From positions 1 to 64,000 of the forward strand of contig CAVTZF010000023.1 in assembly GCA_963739095.1 (NCBI GenBank): a stretch of 64,000 nucleotides of DNA, read 5' to 3'. Source of the stretch: JACVRW01 sp963739095. Lineage in GTDB: Bacteria; Actinomycetota; Thermoleophilia; Solirubrobacterales; Thermoleophilaceae. The number at the start of each line of letters is the position of its first letter. The first letter of the stretch is position 1. The notes under the pieces are model-generated. The model made no database searches. It was not told where the DNA came from and saw only the letters and a list, made by a program, of their open reading frames with translations. Shown one piece after another: positions 8,472 through 20,433 of the stretch. Made by a program: the position numbers and the translations under genes.

Positions 8472-11400
8472 GTGACAAATCGCAACGGCAGACCCATTCG
8501 AACGCCCCACCCCAGAGGGTCGGAGCGCGAGCTCGCCCGGCTGTCTCTCCGCCACACGCTTTGGCCGCGCCGGGTGCCGCCGCTGCTCCTGATCACGCTT
8601 GCGGCGCTCCTGCTTGCGGTTCCCGTTGCGCTGAGCGCCTCCGAGCCGAAGCCCGGCCAGCGAATCGACCTGAAGGTCCTCGTGGTCACCTCGAACCGCC
8701 CTCGACCCCGTCGCGACGGCATGGGAGTCGGCCCTCGACCGCGAGGGCGTGCCGCACGACAGGAAGATCGTCAGCGCGTCGGCGGGCTTGACCGACGCGG
8801 ACCTGGCGGACTATTCGGCCAACAGGGCGAAGTATCAGGCGGTGATCGTCGCACCCGGCGACGTGGCCATGTCGCAAGCGACGAAGGACGCGCTGGCGAA
8901 GCTGCAGACGACGTTCGGAGTCCGCCGGCTGAGCGACAACATCACAGACCCGACATTGCATGGCCTGAACCAATCCCAACTTTGCTGAGCAGGGTGGCAA
9001 CACCGGGACGCTCACGGCGCGAAGGCAGGGCCGCCTTCCCATACCTCGACGGCCCGGTGCCGATCGAGGGCCCCTTCGCCTTCGGCTTCCAGGCGACTCC
9101 GGCCGCCGGCGCCGACTTCACGACGCTGGTCGGGGGGCCGGGCGGCTCCGCGTACCTGGGGATCAACACGCTTTCCGACGGCCGGCAGGAGATGGTGAAC
9201 GCGGTTCACCGGCAACGCGAGCCAGACCCACCACCAGCTGCTGCGCCACGGGATCATCAACTGGCTCACACGTGGCGTATTCCTTGGCCACCAGCGCGAC
9301 TACTTCGCGATGCAGGTCGACGATGTCTTCCTGCCGGACGACCGCTGGGACATGGCGCGCAACCTGACGGGAGTCGACGGTCCGACGACCGCTGCCGACG
9401 AGTACCAGTGCGACCACGATGCAGCGACCGCCGCGATCAACGACTGCCTGCCCGATCCGGATGACCGCGGCCGACGTGGACCGCCTCGTCGCGTGGCAGA
9501 ACACCAGCGGGCTCAAGCTCGACATGGCCTTCAACGGCGGACGGCAGCGAGGAGGCCATCGAGGCCGCCGGCGGCGCCCCCGACCCGCTCACCGACGCGT
9601 TTATCGGCAACAAGTCTCAGTTCCACTGGATCAACCACACGTGGAGCCACCTGCAGCTCGACTCGCTGAACGCAGGCGCAGATCCGAAACGAGATCGACC
9701 TGAACATCCAGTGGGCCCAGGCCGCAGAGGGCGCTGCCGTTCGATCGGACGGAGCTGGTGACCGGCGAGCACTCCGGGCTGCACAACCCCGCGATGCCGG
9801 CAGCGACGATGCCGTCCGCGATCAACCCGAGCGGCATCCGCTGGATCGCGGCCGACAACTCGCGCGAGCCGACTCCCTACGCGATCGGCCAGGCGACGAC
9901 GGTGCCCCGGTACCCCTCGAACGTCTACTACAACGTCGGCGACGATGGCGGAGCAGCTCGACGAGTACAACTACATCTACCTGCCGCCGGAGACTCGGCG
10001 GCAAGTGCGTCAACAGTACGACGAACACGTGCCTCGGTGCGCCGGCCACCTAGCAGCAGTACGTCGACAGCGAGGCGAACATCATGTTCGACCACCTGAT
10101 GGGCAACGACCCGAAGCCGCACTACGCCCACCAGAGCAACCTGGTCTCCGAGGACGGCGTCGAGAAGCCGTCCTCTACCAGGTGCTGGAGGCGCTGCTCG
10201 CGCGCTATCAGCCCTACTTCAACACCCCGCTCGTCCAGCTCACCCACGCGGAGATCGGCCAGGAGATGCAGCGACAGCGGGCCTGGACGGCCGCCCGTGC
10301 CGGGATCTCCGCCTACGTCCAGGACGGTCAGGTACATGTCGTGAACACGACGGGCGGCGCCATTGACGTGCCGCTCACGGGCACGAGCGTCGGCAGCCTC
10401 TACGGCGGCCAGCAGTCCGGGTGGACGAACGTTCCGGCGAGCTCGGAGCGCGTGTTCGCACCGAGCGACCCCGCAAACACCGCCCTACCGACGGTGACCG
10501 GCTCGGTCGCGACGGTGGGCGGCACGCTCACCGCCACGAACGGCACGTGGACCGGTACGCCGACAATCGCGCACACCTACCAGTGGCAGCGCTGCAACAT
10601 CCAGGGCGCCGCCTGCGAGAGCATCCCGGGCGCCACCGCCACCACCTACACGACGCAGGCTGCGGACAAGGACAAGCGCCTGCGGGTGGTCGTCTCGGCG
10701 GCGAACTGGATCTCGTCCTATAGCCAGGCGCAGTCCGCGGTCACGGAGGTCGTGGAGCCGACGATCGCTCCGGCAAATACCGAAGCGCCTGCGCTCAGCG
10801 GAACCGCAGCCGTCGGCCAGGAGCTGACCTGTTCGCAGGGCACCTGGACCGGCAGCCCGACGCCGACCTACGCCTACCAGTGGAAGCGCGATGGCGCGAA
10901 CATTGACGGCGCGAACATTGAGGGCGCCTATACGGTCGTGGCGGGCGACGCAGGCCATGCGCTGACCTGCACCGTTACGGCTACCAACGCCGGTGGCTCG
11001 GCGTCCGCTAGCTCCAACTCGCTTACGGCCACGAGCCCACCGGCCAACACCGGCAGCTCCCGCGCTCACCGGAGCCTCGCGTGCGGGTCAGACGCTGACC
11101 TGCTCGCAGGGCACCTGGACCGGCAGCCCGACGCCGACGTACGCGTACCAGTGGAAGCGGGCGGGGGCGAACATCGCCGGCGCGACCGCGTCGACCTACC
11201 TGCTCGTCGCGGGCGATGTAGGGCAAGCGATCAAGTGCACGGTCACGGCGACCAACTCCCAGGACTCGGCGTCGGCTGATTCCAACAGCGTCGTGCCGAG
11301 TGCGGCCACGCCGAATCCGCCCGACCCAACCGGCGGGCCGAGCGGTCCCGCCCCGCGCTTGTCGCTCACGACGCTCCGCATCAGCCCGAAGCGCTTCGGC

Positions 11401-11751
11401 CTCACCGGGCAACGCCGCTCGGCCCGGCTGAGCTGGCAGGTGAGTGACCGGGCGACGCTTCGGGTCACGTTCCGGCGTTCCCTGGCGGGCCGCAGGGTGG
11501 CGGGAGCGTGTGCCGCGCCGTCGAAGGGCAACCGTGCGCGCCCGGGTTGTCGCCGGCTCGTCACCGTGGTGACCCTCAACCGCCCCGTTTCGGCGGGCGC
11601 CGGCCGCCTGACTGTCACGCGCAAGGTCGGCGGACGCAAACTGCCCGCGGGCAGCTACCGGCTGGTCGTGACCGCGATGAACGTCGACCCGTCGCGGCGG
11701 CCGTCCACACAGCACACGCTCGGGTTTGCCGTTCTGAAGGAGCTCCGTTGA
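8472..11751 (+). pseudogene. Agd3/CE18-like exopolysaccharide deacetylase with Ig-like repeats, frame disrupted many times
   Basis: Joining the frames gives a membrane-anchored or secreted protein of about 1,090 residues: a hydrophobic N-terminus (PPLLLITLAALLLAVPVALS), then a polysaccharide-deacetylase-like core. Metal-site signatures are YFAMQVDDVFLPDDRWD and HWINHTWSHLQLDSLN, resembling the fungal GAG deacetylase Agd3 (CE18) rather than classical CE4. From about 10480 come three Ig-like repeats (WTGTPT or WTGSPTPTYAYQWKR), then a C-terminal beta domain. Frame changes occur near 8699, 8965, 9025, 9206, 9462, 9541, 9675, 9735, 9943, 10000, 10170 and 11050, with an in-frame TAG at 10051-10053. 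All shifts but the one near 10170 equal one extra base. The GTG at 8472 has GGAG six bases upstream; an ATG at 8391 is in the same frame. Either a decayed gene or poor local sequence. Confidence 0.75.
10834..11159 (+). repeat. near-identical 55-bp repeat encoding Ig-like domain core (two copies)
   Basis: Bases 10834-10888 and 11105-11159 are 55-bp copies differing at only two positions. Each encodes the SQGTWTGSPTPTYAYQWKR core of adjacent Ig-like domains, 271 bases apart. A more diverged third copy starts near 10540. The nucleotide identity implies recent duplication or gene conversion within the protein. Confidence 0.85.
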
Positions 11752-12185
11752 GCAAGCAGAAGAAACTGGGCCGGCGCGGCAAGCGCCTCCGCCGGGGCGA
11801 TCAATCGAGGGCGGCGAACCACCCGGCCGGTGACGAGGCGCTTGCCTCGTTGCAGGCCGAGCTGGTGCTGCTCCGTGAGGAGAACGCCGAGCTGAAGGCC
11901 GCCAAGCACAGCGAGCCGGGCGTAGGACGGCTGCTTCAGCGGGCCCGCGCCGTGTCGGAGGAGGTGTTCGACCCGGAGAACGCGGGTGACGAGACCGCGC
12001 ACATGCTCACGGAGATCCTCGTCCAGCGCGAGGCGCTGCGAGGGATCTGCGTCGAGATCGAGCGCTCGATGGCGGCCATCAGCTCCCGGCTGGACGCTTT
12101 GGTCCCGCAGCCTGTCCTGCACTCGAGCAGTGGCAATGGCAATGGCCAGGCACGTGGCAACGGCAACGGACATGTCAAGGCCTGA
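11748..12185 (+). CDS. small charged coiled-coil protein of the polysaccharide operon
   Basis: A 145-residue protein of unknown family. TTG was chosen as start because AAGGAG lies six bases upstream and TTGA overlaps the preceding stop. It has a very basic N-terminus (SKQKKLGRRGKRLRR), a heptad-like helix (LASLQAELVLLREENAELKAA), a second helical part (EILVQREALRGICVEIERSM) and a Gly/Asn-rich tail (GNGNGQARGNGNG). No signal peptide or membrane segment is visible. Its position between deacetylase and glycosyltransferase, coupled to both, suggests an assembly or scaffolding subunit of the synthase; this is inference only. Confidence 0.8.
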   Translation: MSKQKKLGRRGKRLRRGDQSRAANHPAGDEALASLQAELVLLREENAELKAAKHSEPGVGRLLQRARAVSEEVFDPENAGDETAHMLTEILVQREALRGICVEIERSMAAISSRLDALVPQPVLHSSSGNGNGQARGNGNGHVKA

Positions 12186-13698
12186 GGGCTTGCCCTCACT
12201 GAGCGCCGAGCCCCAGGGCGACCGGCCGCGTGTGCTGCTCACGACCGAGGGTACGTATCCCTACGTCGTCGGCGGCGTCAGCGCCTGGTGCGACCTGCTC
12301 GTCAAGAGCCTCGCCGAGTTCGATTGGCAGGTCCTTCCGATCGTCCCGCCCGACCGTCGGCCGCGCATGTTCGAGCTGCCGCCCCACGTGAAGGAGGTCG
12401 GGCGCATCGAGGTGTGGTCCGAGAGCCTGCCGCCCGGGCGTCGCCTTCGCGCTTCCGAGCGCAGCGCCGGCAGCGAGCTGCCGGCCACGTTCGTCCGCGG
12501 GCTGCTCGGCTGGAGCGGGGATACCGCCGCCGTGGTCGACGGCCTCGTCTGGTGCCGCCTGCATCCCGCCGGCGTGCGTCGAGTCTTCCGCTCGCGCCGT
12601 GGCTGGGCGTCCTTCCTCGAAGGGCTGGCTGAGGTCCTCGACGAACGCGTGGAGGAGGCCGGCGTTCCGCCCGCACTCGACCTGGTCGAGGCTGCGGCCC
12701 TCTACCAGACGCTCTACTGGGTCGCGCGCACGGCAGCGGTGCCGACGCCGGAGACCGACGTGCTGCACGTGACCGCCGCCGGCTGGTCGGCGATCCCGGC
12801 CCTCGTCCACAAGGCCCTTTACGGCACGCCCATGATCCTCACCGAGCACGGCGTGTTCGTGCGTGAGTCCTACCTGGCCGCCGTCCGGAGCCGGGACTCC
12901 GCCGGTGCCCGCTTCGTGGCGACCCGCCTCGCTCGCGGCTTGGCACGGGCCGCCTATGCGGGCGCAAACGTCGTGTCTCCCGTCACCGACGCGAACGTGC
13001 AGTGGGAGGAGGGCCTCGGCATCGATCCGGACAAGATCCTGGTTCTCTACAACGGACTTCGCCCACCACCCGAGCCGACGCCTCCGCCCGGTCAGGCGAC
13101 CGTGGTCTCGGTCGGTCGGATCGATCCGCTCAAGGACGTCCACACCATGCTCCGGGTGGCCGAGGAGACGCTCCGGCGCGTCCCGCATGCGAGGTTCCTC
13201 CACTACGGACCGGTGACGCGCGGCGAGGAGGCCTACGGGCGTTCTTGCCTGCTCCTGCACGAGCAGCTCGGTTTGGGTGATCGCTTTCGCTTCATGGGCC
13301 GGACCACCGATCCGCACGGAGTGGTGCGCGACGCCGACGTGGTGCTGATGACGAGCATCTCGGAGGGGCTGCCGATGTCGATCCTCGAAGCGATGGGCCA
13401 GGGTCGGCCCGTCGTCGCCACCGGCGTCGGCGGGGTGCCGGACGTGGTCAAGGGCTGCGGCGTCACAACGCCCCCCGGAGAGGTCCACGGGCTCGCCCTG
13501 GGGATCACGACGCTGCTGAACGCCCCCGAGCTCGCGTGGCAGCTCGGCCGGCGGGGACATCGCCGGCTGCAGCGCACCTTCAACGAGGTCGCCTGCGTCG
13601 AGAGCTATCGCGGCCTGCTGCACGCGGTGGCCGCCCCGGCGGTGCTGCCTCGCATGACGCCGCCGATCGTCGCCGAACAGCTCGCGGCCGCGGCATGA
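12172..13698 (+). CDS. PelF-like GT4 glycosyltransferase
   Basis: A 508-residue cytoplasmic GT-B glycosyltransferase. The N-terminal RVLLTTEGTYPYVVGGVSAW is the PelF-type signature; DVLHVTAAGWSAIPALVHKA and PMILTEHGVFVRESYL follow. The C-terminal donor domain has VVSVGRIDPLKDVHTMLR, FMGRTTDPHGVV and the E-x7-E motif in TSISEGLPMSILEAMGQGRP. PelF polymerises the Pel polymer from UDP-GalNAc-type donors in Pel systems; the fungal GAG synthase Gtb3 carries a related domain. ATG 12172 overlaps the previous gene by 14 bases; a TTG at 12190 is an alternative. The frame is clean. Specific donor sugar is not determinable here. Confidence 0.88.
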   Translation: MSRPEGLPSLSAEPQGDRPRVLLTTEGTYPYVVGGVSAWCDLLVKSLAEFDWQVLPIVPPDRRPRMFELPPHVKEVGRIEVWSESLPPGRRLRASERSAGSELPATFVRGLLGWSGDTAAVVDGLVWCRLHPAGVRRVFRSRRGWASFLEGLAEVLDERVEEAGVPPALDLVEAAALYQTLYWVARTAAVPTPETDVLHVTAAGWSAIPALVHKALYGTPMILTEHGVFVRESYLAAVRSRDSAGARFVATRLARGLARAAYAGANVVSPVTDANVQWEEGLGIDPDKILVLYNGLRPPPEPTPPPGQATVVSVGRIDPLKDVHTMLRVAEETLRRVPHARFLHYGPVTRGEEAYGRSCLLLHEQLGLGDRFRFMGRTTDPHGVVRDADVVLMTSISEGLPMSILEAMGQGRPVVATGVGGVPDVVKGCGVTTPPGEVHGLALGITTLLNAPELAWQLGRRGHRRLQRTFNEVACVESYRGLLHAVAAPAVLPRMTPPIVAEQLAAAA

Positions 13699-15017
13699 CC
13701 CCCATGACACCCGATACACAGCGCCTGCAGGGCGTCGTCGAGGCGCGGCTGGGACGCCCGCCCCAGGACATGCTGGAGGCGGCCGTGGTGCTCGAGGCCT
13801 GGGGTGGGATCCCGGCCCGCGACGCGCTCGCCGCCGGCCGCACGCTCATGCGTGCCTCAGCGGGTCCCCAAGAGGCCAGCGTGGCCCGCCTACAGGGGCC
13901 GGGCGAGGCGCAGGAGGGATTCCTCGTCGAGGCGATCGCGTTCGTCATGGCGGTGGTCGCGATTGCCTGCTGGGCCGTGCCGCTCGCGTCGAGCCTCGGC
14001 GCCGGCCTGGTCCAGCGTGCCCTGATACTGGCGCTGCCCGTGACATTGGCGCTGCAGTGGGGGCTGCGCAGCCGCTACCTCGGGCGTCCGGACGGGCTTG
14101 CTCAACTGGGCCGGCGGCCATACGTCCTCGGCCTGGTGGCCGTGGCCGTGGTGGTGCTTCCCCTGGCCTTGATGGGCCTCGCCGGCGCGGTCGCAGGACT
14201 GATGACGCTGACGTGGACAGGAGGGACGATCCTGATCCGCCGTCGCTGGGCGGCCGGCTACGTGGGAGTGATTCTCGTCGCGACGGCCGCGATGCTGGGC
14301 GGGATGTCCCCGCCGGCGGTGCTCGGCGTGACGGCGGCGATCACGACGCTCGGGGTGCTCGCGGCCGTGCGGGCGCCTACGGCCGGCAGCCTCTACCCGC
14401 CGGGCCGCTGGGGTCGTGCGCTCAGCGCGGGCGCAATCGGAATCGGCCTGGGGGTCATGCTCGTCGCCGACCGCCACGTGAACTGGAGCGGAGGAGCTAT
14501 TACGGCGCTCGCGCTGCTCCCCTCGACCGTGGCGAGCTTCTGGGGCGGCTATCACCTATGGCGATTCCAGCAGGCGATACCACGAGCGCTGTCCGGCGTC
14601 GCCCTGCGCGACGCTAAGGCCGGCCGACTGGCCTGGGGCCCCCTGAGCATCCTGCTCGGCGCGGTCGGGCGGCTGGCCGCGCTCACAACCGTGCTGTCGG
14701 CGGCCCTGCTGGCTGGCAGCGCCTGGGCAGGCCAGGACACGGTCGGCATCGGCGTCCTCGTGGGCTTCGGGCTGATCGCGCTCGCCACCCTCCTCGTGAG
14801 CCTGCTCGAGGCCGTCGGCCGGGGCCGCTGGGCGCTGGGCGCCGTCGGCCTCGCGATCGCGGCCGAGGTGGCCATCGGCCTTGCCGACTGGACGCCGTTC
14901 GCGGCCGCCGCTCTCACGGTGGGCGGCGCGGTGGCTGTGCTCGTGGCTCTGCCGGCGGCGATCGCGCTGCTCAGCCGCCCGGCGAGGACTCTCGCGACGT
15001 CGCTCTGGATCCCGTGA
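13695..15017 (+). CDS. polytopic membrane protein, candidate glycan transporter (PelG-like role)
   Basis: A 440-residue integral membrane protein whose ATG overlaps the glycosyltransferase stop (ATGA). Residues 1-70 are soluble (DTQRLQGVVEARLGRPPQDM...). About eleven hydrophobic segments follow, from AIAFVMAVVAIACWAVPLA to ALTVGGAVAVLVALPAAIALL, with basic loops (IRRRW, HLWRFQQ). No enzyme motif is visible. In Pel loci the PelF partner is the 12-TM protein PelG, thought to move the polymer across the membrane; the size, topology and position match that role. Primary-sequence kinship to PelG could not be judged by eye. Confidence 0.75.
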   Translation: MTPMTPDTQRLQGVVEARLGRPPQDMLEAAVVLEAWGGIPARDALAAGRTLMRASAGPQEASVARLQGPGEAQEGFLVEAIAFVMAVVAIACWAVPLASSLGAGLVQRALILALPVTLALQWGLRSRYLGRPDGLAQLGRRPYVLGLVAVAVVVLPLALMGLAGAVAGLMTLTWTGGTILIRRRWAAGYVGVILVATAAMLGGMSPPAVLGVTAAITTLGVLAAVRAPTAGSLYPPGRWGRALSAGAIGIGLGVMLVADRHVNWSGGAITALALLPSTVASFWGGYHLWRFQQAIPRALSGVALRDAKAGRLAWGPLSILLGAVGRLAALTTVLSAALLAGSAWAGQDTVGIGVLVGFGLIALATLLVSLLEAVGRGRWALGAVGLAIAAEVAIGLADWTPFAAAALTVGGAVAVLVALPAAIALLSRPARTLATSLWIP

Positions 15018-15829
15018 AGGCCCGGCGCCCCGCCCGCTGGCATGCACCGCGCGCATACATCCTCGCGTCCGTCGCCGCGGGGGCGATCGTGCTGATGGCG
15101 GTGCTCTTCACTCGCGACTCCGAGAGCCGGCCACCTTGCCGCAGCGCACTGATTCCAGCCTACGTGCCGCCGAGCGAGATCGCTGATCTGGCGGACCGGT
15201 CCGACCGCTCGCGGGTGCTCATCGTCAACCCGTCCAGCGGCCCGGGGACCCGTCCGCATCCCGCCTATCAGGAGGCCGTGCGGAAGGCCAGGGAGGCGGG
15301 GACGCGCGTGCTCGGCTACGTCCCGACGAGCTACGGAGCCCGAGACCTGGGCCTCGCCATGGACGACGTCGACCGCTACCGCTCGTGGTACGACGTCGAC
15401 GGGATCTTCGTCGACGAGGCGGCTCATTCGGACGAGCACCTGGGCTACTACCAGGCGCTGAGCGGCCACATCCGAATTTCCGAAGACCAGCTCATCGTGC
15501 TCAACCCGGGCGTCGTCCCCGCCTGGGGCTACTTCGACGCGGGCGACGTGGTCGTGACGTTCGAGGGTCCCTACTCGGAGTACTCGGCCGCCCTCGAGCG
15601 GATGCCGGAGTGGGTTCGGCAGATGCCTCGCAGGCGGATCGCCCATCTCGTGTACGCCGCGACGGCCGACGAGGCAACCCGGGCGGTCGAGGCCGGCCCA
15701 GGGGCGGGATATCTCTACGTGACCTCCGGGTCGCTCCCGAATCCATGGGGCACGCTGCCTCGGTACCTGGACGACGAGGAGTCCCAGCTCGAGACCTGCC
15801 GGCGACCAACAGGCAACAGCCGCAGCTAG
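15014..15829 (+). CDS. membrane-anchored spherulin-4 / GH135-like (Sph3-type) glycoside hydrolase
   Basis: A 271-residue protein with an N-terminal membrane anchor (ILASVAAGAIVLMAVLF) and a spherulin-4 TIM barrel. Signatures are SALIPAYVPPSEI, VLIVNPSSGPGTRPHPAY, TRVLGYVPTSYG, WYDVDGIFVDEAAHSDEH and VVVTFEGPYSEY. The Asp-Glu pair in IFVDEA and the Glu in TFEGPY match the acidic catalytic positions known for Sph3, an N-acetylgalactosamine-polymer hydrolase needed for GAG synthesis in Aspergillus. The GTG start overlaps the upstream stop (GTGA), making it the last gene of the coupled operon. The sequence right after its stop is the argG remnant. Clean frame. Confidence 0.86.
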   Translation: MKARRPARWHAPRAYILASVAAGAIVLMAVLFTRDSESRPPCRSALIPAYVPPSEIADLADRSDRSRVLIVNPSSGPGTRPHPAYQEAVRKAREAGTRVLGYVPTSYGARDLGLAMDDVDRYRSWYDVDGIFVDEAAHSDEHLGYYQALSGHIRISEDQLIVLNPGVVPAWGYFDAGDVVVTFEGPYSEYSAALERMPEWVRQMPRRRIAHLVYAATADEATRAVEAGPGAGYLYVTSGSLPNPWGTLPRYLDDEESQLETCRRPTGNSRS

Positions 15830-15993
15830 CCGGCTCGCCGTTTCCTGAACGACCTTTACGATCTCGCGTTGACAGCGCCGGGGCATCCGGCGCTCCCTTC
15901 ACAACAGGCGCGCCTACGCTTCATCGAGCTCTCGTCACTGCAATCGCGCATGGCGCGTACCGGGTCCGGAACCGGGGAAGGGAGGACACATGA
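15830..15993 (+). pseudogene. degenerate copy of the argG 3' end
   Basis: Reading after the previous stop gives PARRFLNDLYDLALTAPG, SQQARLRFIELSSLQSRM and, after a two-base slip, AYRVRNRGREDT-stop. ArgG ends VARRSPNALYDPALAGFG, SQQASPGFIELWSLQSRM, AYNVRKRKGR. Over 63 bases (15893-15955 versus 6667-6729) I count 49 identities, with many synonymous changes (TCG CTT CAG against TCA CTG CAA). So it diverged as coding sequence before decaying. Its stop overlaps the start of the next small ORF (ATGA), suggesting an ancestral argG-orf56 junction now separated from argG by 9 kb. Confidence 0.85.
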
Positions 15994-16160
15994 AGACGAA
16001 GGCCTACACGATGCTCGGTTGGGTGGCCTGGCAGGGGATCGTGATAGTGGTCCGGCGCCAGCTCGGGACGAACAAGGTCAAGCTCGGCGCCGCGGCGACC
16101 GTGCTGGGCGTGCTCGTGGCCGGCTTGCTGGCCGCGAAGGCGACCAGCGGCGAGGAGTAG
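15990..16160 (+). CDS. 56-residue membrane protein
   Basis: ATG with GGAGG four bases upstream. The product has a hydrophobic segment (MLGWVAWQGIVIVV), a basic loop (RRQLGTNKVK) and a second hydrophobic helix (AAATVLGVLVAGLLAAKA), likely two membrane passes. No family recognised. Its start overlaps the stop of the argG 3' remnant, so it was probably the gene following argG before the island was inserted. Confidence 0.7.
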   Translation: MKTKAYTMLGWVAWQGIVIVVRRQLGTNKVKLGAAATVLGVLVAGLLAAKATSGEE

Positions 16161-16275
16161 GCGCGGCTCACGTCGGCGCCGCGCGTGCCGTCGTCCTCGA
16201 TCTCGACGCGCAGCAGGCCGTCACGGCGCGCGACGCGCACGACCGCCTGCGCCTCGACACGACGAAGTAGGCCGC
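16161..16275 (-). pseudogene. remnant of a sensor histidine kinase ATPase domain
   Basis: On the minus strand the bases read VVRVARRDGLLRVEIEDD then GTRGADVSRA, the beta-strand plus G1 box (DDGxxGAD) of a HisKA_3-type kinase ATP-binding domain. Neither the preceding N-box helix nor the following G2 region is recognisable. The fragment stops at the small membrane ORF. The remaining bases to 16514 contain no gene I can support. Confidence 0.5.
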
Positions 16276-16514
16276 GGCCCGAAGGCCTCAGGCCTCGGGC
16301 GCCCTCAGCCGCCTCGACCGTGACGGGCAAGACGCGCCCTGCGCAAGCGCCTCCAGGGCGCCACCAACCCGCGGTCGGTGAGCACGGGCGGGGGTGGATG
16401 CCACGAGGCAGCTCGCTGCCGTACGTGTGAATCCGTCCCGATCTTCGCAACGTGCGGGACCCCGGCGCCGGCCGGGCGGAGCCGTCGGACCGCGACCGTA
16501 TATTCGGAGTCCGG
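16276..16514. other. non-coding spacer upstream of dnaE
   Basis: About 240 bases with no supportable gene. A near-perfect GC-rich inverted repeat around AGGCCT is at 16278-16299. The dnaE ribosome site GGAG is at 16506-16509. No clear promoter boxes were recognised. Confidence 0.4.
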
Positions 16515-19985
<3,471 letters not shown>

Positions 19986-20028
19986 AGCGCAGCCGCCCAC
20001 ACGGCCGCTCCTGACCTACACTTGCCGG

Positions 20029-20427
20029 GTGCAACCCCTTCCCGCGCAGACCGTCAACGAGCTGCATGAGTGCAGGCGCTGCTGCTCGTTCTGCGACCGC
20101 GTGGTGCACCCGTCGGGCTGCATCGCGTCGGGTTGCCAGTTCCTCTACCTGTACGACGACGAGCAGACCGGCCGTCGCTTCATGGGGTGCATGAACAAGG
20201 TCTTCCGCGGCGAGATCGACGTCGAGCTCTTCGAGCAGGCCGAGCACACCCGCCACGGCTTCGGCGGCGTCAAGATGAGCGGCCTGCCGCTGCCGCAGTG
20301 CCGCTCGAGCGTCGAGCGCGCCTACGACGGCTACAGCGAGGCCTTCCAGTGCAAGAACCCGCAGTTCTTCACGAAGCCCTCGCCCGAGGACGTCGACGGA
20401 GCGTTCGACCTCCGCGACGAGCTCTAG
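20029..20427 (+). CDS. cysteine-rich protein of unknown function
   Basis: A 132-residue soluble protein starting at GTG 20029. Cysteines cluster at the N-terminus: CRRCCSFCDRVVHPSGC, then SGCQFLYLYDDEQTGRRFMG and a later GCMNKVFRG, LPQCRSSV and FQCKNPQFF. The spacing suggests a zinc or iron-sulphur site. No known family was recognised. It follows dnaE by 43 bases and ends 6 bases before the BTAD regulator start, so it may be co-transcribed with either. Confidence 0.75.
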   Translation: MQPLPAQTVNELHECRRCCSFCDRVVHPSGCIASGCQFLYLYDDEQTGRRFMGCMNKVFRGEIDVELFEQAEHTRHGFGGVKMSGLPLPQCRSSVERAYDGYSEAFQCKNPQFFTKPSPEDVDGAFDLRDEL

Positions 20428-20433
20428 AGGACC

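Noticed and set aside
12121..12180. Tandem repeats (GGCAATGG / GGCAACGG) as a possible repeat array
   Set aside because: They only encode the short Gly-Asn tail of the coiled-coil protein; too short and imperfect for a CRISPR or VNTR claim.
6790..15829. Canonical Pel operon
   Set aside because: No PelD (c-di-GMP receptor), PelE or PelB/PelC genes, and the hydrolase and deacetylase are separate chains; described instead as GAG/Pel-like.
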